DNA from: CBDDBH01 sp965225625
Lineage (GTDB): Bacteria; Pseudomonadota; Gammaproteobacteria; JADZEE01
Length of the DNA stretch: 64,000 nucleotides
Direction of reading: 5' to 3'
Assembly (NCBI GenBank): GCA_965225625.1
Contig: CBDDBH010000025.1
Coordinates: 116,119-180,118, forward strand
Made by a program: the position numbers and the translations under genes. Position 1 is the first letter of the stretch. Each line of letters starts with the position of its first letter. The notes under the pieces were generated by a model. That model was not told the origin of the DNA. It saw only the letters and a program-made list of their open reading frames with translations, and did no database searches. Positions 43,243 through 51,166 of this stretch are shown piece by piece.

Positions 43243-44139
43243 ATGAAGCTCACATCAATAGAGCAGCAGGGGCTCGCGAACTTCAAAAATGGATTAGCGC
43301 CTTCCCTTGGGCCGGACAACGACGTCGACGCGTGGACGCGCTTCGGGTTGGAGTTTTTAATGGAGGCAGGACGGTCGGTGCGCAGCGCACGGTTGGGTGC
43401 GCTGGATCAGTCACTGCAGTTCAAGGCGGACCAAACCCCATCAGTGCTCATTGAACGCACGATAGAAGAACGTCTCCGTGGGATTTTGAGCACCTGTGCA
43501 TCTACCGCAGCGGTGTTCGGTGAAGAAGGCGGTGGGCAGCTAAAGCGCCGCGGGATAACAGTAGCCATCGATCCTATTGATGGAACCTGGTCGTTCCTGA
43601 GCCGTAGCGAGACCATCACCACGAGCCTTGCTATGTTCAAAGACGCACAGGTGTTTCTCGGGATGATTTCAAATCCGGCCACGGGCGAGATCGGCTACGC
43701 ATCACCGGGTAACCAGCCGCGATTATTGCAGTTTTCGGTGTTTGGGGAGGATACACAAGGCACCACTCTTCCTTTACAACCGGTTGGGAAACGGGTGCTC
43801 CTGGTGAATGCACACCCTAGCCGTGGTGCCGGGCCGTTATTCGAACGGCTTTTCGCGGCGTGGAACGGCGAGCAATTGCAGATGGTTAAGGCGGTTGGTG
43901 GCTCTCCGTCCTGGGGTTTGTTCGAAGCCGCAAAGGGGGCTTTCGTCTATGTTAACCTTTGGTCGCAACGGCGTTCCGATCCATTCGATCTCGCTGCAGG
44001 AGCGACGTTGCTAAGAGCGGCAGGTGGAGACGTCGTTGGTCTAGATGGATTATCTATCGCAGTGTCTGGACATCGCGGCCCGTTCGTGGCCGGAATTGAT
44101 GCAAGTCAACGACAAAGCGTATTGAATCTGCTTGCGTAG
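43243..44139 (+). CDS. inositol monophosphatase / CysQ family phosphatase
   Basis: 298 residues, Li-sensitive phosphatase fold. Metal site residues in GEEGGGQ and VAIDPIDGTWSFLSR (DPIDGT), and a late SDPFDLAAGATLLRAAGGDV in place of the usual WDxAAG. N-terminal DNDVDAWTRFGLEFLMEAG. Substrates in the family include inositol phosphates, fructose bisphosphate and 3'-phosphoadenosine 5'-phosphate. Position 10 nt after the NUDT9-like fusion suggests a nucleotide-type substrate linked to signalling. ATG 43243 (MKLTSIEQQG) is preferred to a GTG inside the previous gene. Confidence 0.85.
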   Translation: MKLTSIEQQGLANFKNGLAPSLGPDNDVDAWTRFGLEFLMEAGRSVRSARLGALDQSLQFKADQTPSVLIERTIEERLRGILSTCASTAAVFGEEGGGQLKRRGITVAIDPIDGTWSFLSRSETITTSLAMFKDAQVFLGMISNPATGEIGYASPGNQPRLLQFSVFGEDTQGTTLPLQPVGKRVLLVNAHPSRGAGPLFERLFAAWNGEQLQMVKAVGGSPSWGLFEAAKGAFVYVNLWSQRRSDPFDLAAGATLLRAAGGDVVGLDGLSIAVSGHRGPFVAGIDASQRQSVLNLLA

Positions 44140-44169
44140 TCACGGTGAAAATGCGCTAGATTGAAAACG

Positions 44170-44186
44170 CTGGTTGCATCGCTGCG
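44170..44186 (+). promoter_or_regulatory. possible sigma-54 type promoter upstream of amt
   Basis: CTGGTTGCATCGCTGCG has GG and GC separated by 10 nt, as in -24/-12 elements, and lies about 160 nt upstream of the ammonium transporter ATG. The match to the consensus is partial and no NtrC site is evident. Confidence 0.25.
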
Positions 44187-44347
44187 ACGGGAGGTGGTAT
44201 AGGTATGGCAACGTTCATCCGCAGCAAAAAGATGGCGAATTACAATGTCGTAGAGCGATGGGGACTTTTTCAGTATCGGCGCGTTCCACGTTAGCGGTCA
44301 ATGGTCGGTCGTCACCTCTCGTCGAGCAATTACCTAAGAGAAACAGT

Positions 44348-45679
44348 ATGCGAATTCTAAGCGTTGTCGCGCTAATAATCGCCACATTCGCGATGCCGGT
44401 AGTCGCGCAGGAAAACGGCACGGCCGAAGTACAACCGGTGTGGAACGCTATAGACACAATGTGGATTTTGCTCGCTGCTATGTTGGTGTTTTTTATGCAG
44501 GCGGGGTTTGGCATGGTAGAGGCGGGCATGGTTCGAACCAAGAATGCCGCCAACATTATCATGAAGAACCTGCTGGATTTTTGCTTCGCGGTACTCGGGT
44601 ACTTTTGTTTCGGCTACGCCATCATGTATGGGACCGAGGGCCTGTTGTTTGGAACGGAAGGTTGGTTCTTGGTCGGTGTCGAATCGCCGGTCGATGGTGT
44701 TCCGCTGGAGGCGTTCTGGCTGTTTCAAGCGGTCTTTGCCGGTACCGCAGCCACGATCGTTGCAGGCGCTGTGGCTGAGCGGATGCGGTTTGTTGCTTAT
44801 CTTGCTTATTCCTTTTTGATTTCAGCTTTTATCTATCCCATCGTTGGCCATTGGGCATGGGGCGGTGGTTGGCTCGCCGCGTACGGTTTTCACGACTTTG
44901 CCGGTTCGACTGTGGTGCATGGCGTTGGGGGGATCAGTGCGCTGCTGGGCGCAATGATGCTGGGCCCGCGCATTGGCCGCTTCAATCCCAACGGCACACC
45001 AAACGTAATTGCCGGGCACAGTATGCCATTGGTTGGCATCGGCGTTTTCATTCTCTGGTTTGGCTGGTACGGTTTCAACGCCGGTTCAACCCTGGGTTTT
45101 GGCGAACCGGATGTCGTTGCGCGCGTGGCGCTCAACACGACGCTTGCAGCAAGCGTTGGCACCATAGCCGCCATGTTCACTGCGTGGGTTTGGTTTGGCA
45201 AACCCGATCTCACCATAGCATTGAGCGGCGCACTCGCTGGCCTGGTGGGCATTACGGCGCCCTGTGCCGTTGTTGGCTCTGGTGCAGCGATCTTCATCGG
45301 CCTCACCGCCGGGATCCTGGTTGTTTATGGAATCGACTGGCTCAACAAGTTGCGGATTGATGACCCGATTGGTGCTGCACCCGTGCATGGGCTTTGCGGT
45401 ATTTGGGGAACCGTCGCAGTGGGGCTGTTCGGCCAGGCCGGTTTCGGCGCGCCAACGGACGGGCTTTTTTATGGGGGAGGGTTTAATCAACTCGGAATTC
45501 AGTGTCTCGGCGTTGTCGCATGTCTGGGATTCACGGCGGTCGCGATGTGGGCAGTGTTCAAAATGATCGACGTTACGATTGGTTTACGCGTCCCCAAAGA
45601 AACCGAACTCCGAGGCTTGGACATAGATGAACACGGAATGGAGTCTTACGCCGGCTTTCAGATTTTTATCACGGAATAA
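44348..45679 (+). CDS. amt: ammonium transporter
   Basis: 443 residues, inner-membrane Amt/MEP channel with a signal-peptide-like N-terminus (MRILSVVALIIATFAMPVVA). Family motifs: DTMWILLAAMLVFFMQAGFG, GMVEAGMVRTKNAANI, first pore His in DFAGSTVVHGVGG, second in IGAAPVHGLCGIWGTVAVGL. The 11-helix length is normal and the C-terminal tail (RVPKETELRGLDIDEHG) that contacts PII is present. Start ATG 44348; a longer frame upstream lacks a signal. The following gene encodes a PII protein, the standard amt-glnK pairing, here embedded in a signalling island. Confidence 0.95.
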   Translation: MRILSVVALIIATFAMPVVAQENGTAEVQPVWNAIDTMWILLAAMLVFFMQAGFGMVEAGMVRTKNAANIIMKNLLDFCFAVLGYFCFGYAIMYGTEGLLFGTEGWFLVGVESPVDGVPLEAFWLFQAVFAGTAATIVAGAVAERMRFVAYLAYSFLISAFIYPIVGHWAWGGGWLAAYGFHDFAGSTVVHGVGGISALLGAMMLGPRIGRFNPNGTPNVIAGHSMPLVGIGVFILWFGWYGFNAGSTLGFGEPDVVARVALNTTLAASVGTIAAMFTAWVWFGKPDLTIALSGALAGLVGITAPCAVVGSGAAIFIGLTAGILVVYGIDWLNKLRIDDPIGAAPVHGLCGIWGTVAVGLFGQAGFGAPTDGLFYGGGFNQLGIQCLGVVACLGFTAVAMWAVFKMIDVTIGLRVPKETELRGLDIDEHGMESYAGFQIFITE

Positions 45680-45703
45680 CCTGTCACGAGAGGTGTACGG
45701 ACC

Positions 45704-46042
45704 ATGAAACTTGTTAGTGCTCTCATCCGCCCGGAGCAGTTACCAGCGGTTAAACAGTCGTTATTTGACGTGCAGATTCGCCATCTGACTGCAACCACAG
45801 TCATGGGTACCGCTTCCAGGACGGAGCAGCAAACGTATCGTGGGATGCGACGGGACGTCTCTCTTTTTAACCGTGTCCGAATTGAAATCGCGGTCAATGA
45901 CTCGAACGTGGAGACAGCAATGCAAGCCATCGCGGCGGGTTGCATGGAAAGTGGTGGTTTTGGCCGGATCTTCGTTACCGAGCTTCACGATGTCATGACA
46001 GCTTGGACAGGCGAACGCGGTCCGCGCACGCTGCAGCAGTGA
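45704..46042 (+). CDS. PII family nitrogen regulator lacking the uridylylated tyrosine
   Basis: 112 residues, the PII length. MKLVSALIRPEQLPAVKQSL opens the ferredoxin-like fold. The T-loop reads TYRGMRRDVSLFNRVRIEIA, so the position of E. coli Tyr51 (in YRGAEY) is Arg. Near the C-terminus GGFGRIFVTELHDVMTAW carries Arg where Lys90 normally contacts ATP. It is paired with amt (24 nt) and glnA (12 nt), suggesting direct ligand-controlled blocking of the channel or glutamine synthetase without GlnD modification. SD GAGAGGTG precedes the ATG. Confidence 0.9.
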   Translation: MKLVSALIRPEQLPAVKQSLFDVQIRHLTATTVMGTASRTEQQTYRGMRRDVSLFNRVRIEIAVNDSNVETAMQAIAAGCMESGGFGRIFVTELHDVMTAWTGERGPRTLQQ

Positions 46043-46054
46043 AGAACAGCTCGG

Positions 46055-47490
46055 ATGATCCAGAATAAAAACATTTCTATTCGGGACGTGATGAAGCTAC
46101 TCACGGACGAGGAGATTGATTTTGTTGACTTAAAATTCGTTGATCTGTTCGGGTCCCTTCAACACATCACAATCCCGATAAATAATGTCGACGAAGCGAT
46201 GTTTCATGAGGGGCTCGGATTTGACGGATCTTCGGTGCGCGGTTTCCAGGCGATCGACGAGAGCGACATGATCATGAAACCGGACCCTAATTCCGTGTTT
46301 AGGGACCCGTTCTTTGACGATCCAACGATGTCTTTTTTTGTGACATCATAAATCCGACTAAATACTCGCTCTATAGTCGCGACAGCCGCAATATCGCCAA
46401 ACAAGCGCAGGCACTTCTCAGATCGTTGGGTATAGCAGACGTGGCGTACTTCGGCCCGGAACCCGAGTTTTTTATATTCGACGACGTACGGTTCGAGCAA
46501 ACAACTCAACATGGTTTTTATTATGTGAACAGTGAAGCGGCTTTCTGGACAACGGGCGCCGAAGCAGGAAACAACCCGGGACACCGAGCAAAACGCAAAC
46601 AGGGGTATTTTGCGGCGCCGCCTACGGATCATTTCCATAACCTTCGCAACAAGATAACAGGGCTGTTGACAACGGTGGGGATTGAACCCGAGTTGCACCA
46701 CCATGAAGTAGGAGCCGCGGGTCAAAACGAAATCGGAATTCGATTCGGCCCGATAGTTAATACAGCCGATAACGTCGTCAAATTTAAATACGTCGTCAAA
46801 AATACAGCAGCCCGTTATAAGAAGACCGCGACTTTCATGCCCAAGCCCCTTTTTGAAGAAAATGGTTCTGGCATGCACGTGCACATGAGTCTATGGAAGG
46901 GAGAGCGAAATCTATTTTACGAGAGCGGTCGATACGCCGATCTGAGTCCGATGGCGATTAATTTTATTGGCGGTTTGCTGCGTCATGCCGCGACACTGTG
47001 TGCGTTTTGTGCGCCAACAACAAATTCTTATCGCCGATTAGTCCCTGGTTACGAGGCACCCATCAACCTTGTCTACTCCCAAGGTAACCGTAGTGCGTGT
47101 ATACGCGTGCCGCTGTCCGGATCGAACCCGAAAGCCAAGCGAATAGAATTTCGAACCCCCGATCCTTCGTGCAATCCTTATCTAGCATTTGCTGCAATGC
47201 TACTTGCTGGGATAGACGGCATTCGCAACAATATTCACCCCGCTGATCCTATTGATGAGGATATCTACGAACTCGCGGACACTGAGCGCGGCCGGACTAT
47301 TGCAAACGCGCCCGGCTCGCTGGAGAAAGCGTTGGACGCCTTGGAACAGGATCACGAGTTCTTAGTGCGGGATAACGTATTTACCGAGGAACTCATCGAT
47401 ATTTGGATAAGAATCAAACGAAGTAATGAGGTCGACTTCATCAGTCTGCGGCCCCACCCGAGTGAGTTCGTGTTGTATTTTGACGTTTGA
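46055..47490 (+). CDS. glnA: glutamine synthetase type I, split by a -1 frameshift at T7
   Basis: ATP-dependent glutamate-ammonia ligase. The first frame: LTDEEIDFVDLKFVDLFGSL, EGLGFDGSSVRGFQAIDESD, DPFFDDPTMSFF and a stop at 46349-46351. Past TTTTTTT (46330s) the -1 frame continues CDIINPTKYSLYSRDSRNIA, YFGPEPEFFIFDDVRF, HHHEVGAAGQNEIGIRFGP, FMPKPLFEENGSGMHVHMSL, and ends with the adenylylation-site-like DEDIYELADTE and RPHPSEFVLYFDV. The combined length of about 477 residues is normal. The run is T_TTT_TTT in the correct phase for -1 ribosomal slippage; a one-base deletion or sequencing error are the alternatives. It follows the PII gene by 12 nt. Confidence 0.85.
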
Positions 47491-47518
47491 GTAATGAACG
47501 AATAAGAGGAGATCGGCA

Positions 47519-48811
47519 ATGGACGAAGCGCAATTGATAGGCGTTGCCTTGGGGCTGGGTGTCCTAGCCGCAATTCTGCTGATTGTCTTCATTAAATCAA
47601 ACATCGTTTTGTGCCAACCAAATGAACTGGTGGTGATCGCTGGTCGTCAAAGACAGCTTGCCGATGGTTCCAGCGTTGGTTATCGCGTTATTCGCGGCGG
47701 ACACGGTTTCAAGCGCCCACTTACTGAATCCGTTGCGCGGCTTTCGCTCAACACGATTCCTATCGAACTCGCCTTGGCTCGCGTGATGTGCAAAGGCATG
47801 ATCCCCGTAACGGTCGAAAGTCGTGCAACCGTCAAGCTAGCCGGCAACGATGAGGGTGGGATGAACGAGGCGATAGAACGGTTTCTCGGCAAAGGCCAAG
47901 ATGCCGTTATGAAGGCGTCTACCCAGGCGCTCGAGGGTGCGATTAGGGGGACCATCGCCAACATGAGCCCGGAGGAGGCAAACACTAACCGGCTCGAACT
48001 TGCCTCGCGGTCGGCAGAGCGGGCCCGCGCGGATTTACGACGGCTGGGTATCGTCCTGGACTTTTTGCAAATCCAGGAAGTAACGGATGATCAAGGTTAT
48101 CTGGAAGCGATCGGGCGAAAGGAAAATGCAACGGTTCGGCGGGACGCGAGTATAGCTGAGGCTATTGCAGAGGCTGAAGCGCGAAAAGTGGCCGCAGAAC
48201 AACGCCGGCTGAGCCGTGAAGCCGAGATAGGCGCGGACCTCGAGATCGTAGAGCACGAAAATAAGCTTGCTGTGAAACAAGCCAACCTTGAAGCCGAGGT
48301 CAACAAGTCTCAGCAAAGGGCGTCAGTTGCGGGAGAAATAGCGCGCGTCGAAGAAGAGGTAGAATTGGAAACACGGCGTATCCAATTACGCGAGAAGCAT
48401 CACGAAGCAGATACCGTCGTGCCGGCCCGGGCTAAACGCGTTGCACGTTTGCTTGAGGCAGAGGGTGAAGCCTCAAGCATCCGCGAGAACGGCCGAGCGA
48501 CGGCTGAAGCAGTGGGTCTATTGAAAGAGCAGTGGCAGGATGAGGAGACTCGAGATCTTTTTCTAATCCAGCTGTTACCGGAATTACTCGACAAAGTCAC
48601 AAGCGTGGTGGCGGATAACCTACGGATCGATCGCATGACGATTTTGGATAGCGGTAACGGTGAGGGACTACCGACTTTAGTCAAAAACCTGACGAGTAGC
48701 GCGGTAACGATGCTGGAGCAGGTAAAGAATGTAACAGGTATCGATCTGGCTGACATCGCTCACCGTAACGATAAAGATCGTGGAACCACCGTTCCTAAAG
48801 AACTTGATTGA
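47519..48811 (+). CDS. SPFH/Band-7 (flotillin-like) membrane protein
   Basis: 430 residues. A single N-terminal membrane helix (VALGLGVLAAILLIVFI, residues 8-25), then an SPFH domain (PNELVVIAGRQR, VARLSLNTIPIELALARVMC, VTVESRATVKLAGNDEG, ALEGAIRGTIANMSPEEANT). A long Ala/Glu-rich coiled coil with EAEARKVAAEQ repeats follows (about residues 210-340), and a C-terminal tail ends DKDRGTTVPKELD. Such proteins oligomerise at the inner membrane and scaffold signalling or transport complexes. SD AGAGGAGA is well placed before ATG 47519. It sits between glnA and the anti-sigma kinase gene, so it may organise the Amt/PII/GlnA or partner-switch complex. Confidence 0.85.
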   Translation: MDEAQLIGVALGLGVLAAILLIVFIKSNIVLCQPNELVVIAGRQRQLADGSSVGYRVIRGGHGFKRPLTESVARLSLNTIPIELALARVMCKGMIPVTVESRATVKLAGNDEGGMNEAIERFLGKGQDAVMKASTQALEGAIRGTIANMSPEEANTNRLELASRSAERARADLRRLGIVLDFLQIQEVTDDQGYLEAIGRKENATVRRDASIAEAIAEAEARKVAAEQRRLSREAEIGADLEIVEHENKLAVKQANLEAEVNKSQQRASVAGEIARVEEEVELETRRIQLREKHHEADTVVPARAKRVARLLEAEGEASSIRENGRATAEAVGLLKEQWQDEETRDLFLIQLLPELLDKVTSVVADNLRIDRMTILDSGNGEGLPTLVKNLTSSAVTMLEQVKNVTGIDLADIAHRNDKDRGTTVPKELD

Positions 48812-48919
48812 AGCGGTCGGTCGTGATGTTACGTTGATCGACGCTACATGAAGTCGACGGGCGGCTGCTACTCATTGTACGAGGGTAGAGACTGGCAGCA
48901 GCTGAGCGGATGAACTCAT

Positions 48920-49363
48920 ATGCAATTGAACGGCAAGACCGGGGTCCATCCTGCGAGTAAAATCGAGATAGTTATTGACAATAAGCTAGAACACATCAAA
49001 AGGGTGGCAGATCAGTTCAATTCTTTCGCGCGTGCCCAAAATCTGCCTGACAAATTACGTCAAGGGATACAAATCGTGCTGGATGAGCTGCTAAACAACG
49101 TTGTCTCATATGCCTACCCTGAGCCCGGGCAACACGAAATTCGAATTACGGCGGAAGCTGCAACCCGAAAACTTACCGTGACGGTGCAAGACGATGGTAT
49201 TCCATTCAACCCGTTGGAAACCACAGCCTCCGACACAAATCTTCCCCTTGAGGAAAGGCTAGATGGTGGGCTGGGTATTTACCTCGTGCGTAAGATTGTG
49301 GATGAAAGCTACTATCAACGAAGCGCCCGAATCAATCTCGTTACACTTGTGAAGAACTTTTGA
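48920..49363 (+). CDS. RsbW-like anti-sigma factor / serine kinase
   Basis: 147 residues, GHKL ATPase fold of the HATPase_c_2 type. N-box VLDELLNNVVSYAYPEPG, G1 box VQDDGIPFNPLETTA, G2 box DGGLGIYLVRKIVDESYYQR. In partner switching such a kinase binds either a sigma factor or another effector, and phosphorylates a STAS protein. No sigma-factor gene is present nearby, so the bound client may be another protein of this island. Its end nearly touches the next STAS gene. Confidence 0.9.
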   Translation: MQLNGKTGVHPASKIEIVIDNKLEHIKRVADQFNSFARAQNLPDKLRQGIQIVLDELLNNVVSYAYPEPGQHEIRITAEAATRKLTVTVQDDGIPFNPLETTASDTNLPLEERLDGGLGIYLVRKIVDESYYQRSARINLVTLVKNF

Positions 49364-49398
49364 CTTTTACTGAATTCTGTATTCCAAGGGGGAAGGCG

Positions 49399-49734
49399 AT
49401 GCAATTAACAGCAATTGAGGATGGCGCAATCTCAGTGGTTGCCTTCGAAGGTAACTTGGATACCAACACTTCACCAGAGGCAGAGGCTTTTCTGGATGAC
49501 CTGCTGCAAAAAGGGATTCAAAAGCTCGTCATTGATTTCCAAAAGCTTGAGTATGTGAGCAGCGCAGGACTACGGGTTTTGTTGGGACTCGCGAAGAAAA
49601 TGTCCGGTAGCGGCGGTGAAATACGCCTCTGCGGCCTCAATAAAACAGTACGTGAAGTGTTCGATGTTTCAGGGTTCAGCACGTTAATGAAGATTGTCGA
49701 TAATCGTTCCGAGGCCACAACAGATTTAAGCTGA
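49399..49734 (+). CDS. STAS anti-anti-sigma protein
   Basis: 111 residues from ATG 49399 (MQLTAIEDGAISVV), SD GGGGGAAGG upstream. STAS fold: VAFEGNLDTNTSPEAEAFLD, then KLVIDFQKLEYVSSAGLRVL with the conserved phosphorylatable Ser in the SSAG loop, and GLNKTVREVFDVSGFSTLMK. It is the expected substrate of the RsbW-like kinase just upstream and of the SpoIIE phosphatase at 39234-40427. Confidence 0.92.
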   Translation: MQLTAIEDGAISVVAFEGNLDTNTSPEAEAFLDDLLQKGIQKLVIDFQKLEYVSSAGLRVLLGLAKKMSGSGGEIRLCGLNKTVREVFDVSGFSTLMKIVDNRSEATTDLS

Positions 49735-49923
49735 ATTGCTGGGCTCAAGCTTTCAGCATACGACCTCCTCGGCCAAGCCCGACTGGCGGCAGCTCTCAAT
49801 GGCGCACCAACCACTGGGGTGCGCGAGATAGCCGATCACCTCGTAGGCTTCGTGGAAAATTTCGAGGCCGGGCCTGGCCAGAATGACGACGTCACCGCTC
49901 TTGTATTGCGCTTCGATAGGTAG
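49735..49923 (+). pseudogene. C-terminal remnant of a second SpoIIE phosphatase
   Basis: Directly after the STAS stop and in the same frame, the sequence reads LLGQARLAAALNGAPTTGVR, EIADHLVGFVENFEAGPGQN, DDVTALVLRFDR before TAG 49921-49923. The PGQNDDVTALVLR end is the terminal metal-Asp motif of SpoIIE/PP2C phosphatases. The rest of that domain is missing, so a second phosphatase gene has been deleted here. Confidence 0.65.
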
Positions 49924-49965
49924 TGAAGCGAAACAGCAAACGATTACCTATGAGGTACGTTTATA

Positions 49966-50311
49966 TTAATGCGGGTCCCGCAAAGCGGCGACCGCGTCCT
50001 TCTCCGTTTCATAGATCTTGAGCAGACTGTTGAAGCCTGAGGCCTCGAGGACTTCTCTCACGACGCTGCTCGGGTTACAGATCTTGAGCTCCCCGCGGTT
50101 AGCCTGCAGCAGTTTGGAACCGCGCAGAATGATCCGCAACCCAGCGCTGCTGACGTACTCGAGATTTTCTAGGTTGAGCACAATCTGTTTATCGTCGCCT
50201 TGAACGATTTCGACAATTCGGTCGCCCCGCGTCACCGGACGTCTGCGTATCGAGCTTACCGGCCATGTCGACCACCAATACATCGTAGACCTTGCGCGCA
50301 TCAATCTGCAT
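49966..50311 (-). pseudogene. second STAS protein, one-base frameshift
   Basis: ATG 50311 with AAGGAG upstream gives MQIDARKVYDVLVVDMAGKL, then DTQTSGDAG. The GGGG after GCG has one G more than needed; in the other frame it continues DRIVEIVQGDDKQIVLNLEN, LEYVSSAGLRIILRGSKLLQ and SSVVREVLEASGFNSLLKIY. It has the same Ser-Ser-Ala-Gly site as the first STAS protein. The strand is opposite to the rest of the island. It is a real frameshift or a homopolymer error. Confidence 0.75.
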
Positions 50312-50843
50312 CGCAGCTCCTTGTGGGTACCTGTCTCCGGCCTTCCAACGCACGGATAACGGTAAAGAAATCCCGAATGGTCGTCAATTATCCGCGATTG
50401 GCTGCGGCATAACCCGGAATGTGCAGTCGATCTGAGAAAGGTTTTACTCGCTCAAACCCAACGTTCGGTTCTTCTGACTCACGACAGAGCGAATAGATGT
50501 TCAAAGAATTCCGTTCGGACATCAATCCCAAATAGGTATTAAGGACGCGTATTCGATTGTGGACATCGCGCCCGCCATATTCTTAAAGCGGACGCCGGAT
50601 CCGGCCGGTCAATCTCTCCGCGGGAGCGCCTTTTTAACTAGAATCATTTGCATTTGTGATTCGGCTCCTGGCCGATCTGGGTCATTCTCGCCGCGAAGAC
50701 TCAGATGTTTCGAGCGTCCGTTCCGACAATAGACAATTAACCAAAGGTATTCTCAATATATTGGTGCATCGTTCGGCATCATGACAACATCCAGAATACG
50801 ACTTTTAACCGCTTTTTCGATTCCTTTAAATCCCTGATGCTGT
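50312..50843. other. intergenic, no gene recognised
   Basis: Between the second STAS gene and a Rieske oxygenase remnant. It contains the promoter side of the minus-strand STAS gene and probably decayed oxygenase sequence toward its right end. Confidence 0.35.
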
Positions 50844-51080
50844 GGTTTTCCATCCCCCAATAGCAGGGTCAGACCGGAAGTGCTGGCCGACCAGGTAGAT
50901 AAAGAAAAATACAGACAGGAAGTCACCGACCTGTTCGACAAGGTCAACAGTGAGGACATGACAGCAGTGACAGGTGTTTACAAGGGCAGTGCCGCCAGGC
51001 CTGAACAGTCACTGCTTTGTATCTACGAACGTTGTTTGCATTCCTTCCAGAACTATCTCACATCGCGCCTTTGTCCCTGA
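50844..51080 (+). pseudogene. C-terminal remnant of a Rieske oxygenase alpha subunit
   Basis: The frame reads RVRPEVLADQVDKEKYRQEV, TDLFDKVNSEDMTAVTGVYK and ends LCIYERCLHSFQNYLTSRLC before TGA. The closing pattern of a helix with EDMTAVTGVYKG, then YERCLHSFQNYL resembles the end of ring-hydroxylating oxygenase alpha subunits. It might be the missing tail of the truncated gene at 25242-25744, which would imply a rearrangement. Tentative. Confidence 0.45.
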
Positions 51081-51166
51081 TCGGGAAAACCGTTACGCCC
51101 GAACTTAGTCGGAAGTGATAACGAAGAGCTGGAGGTCAATGCGCCACACAACGTTTGCTGATCAGG

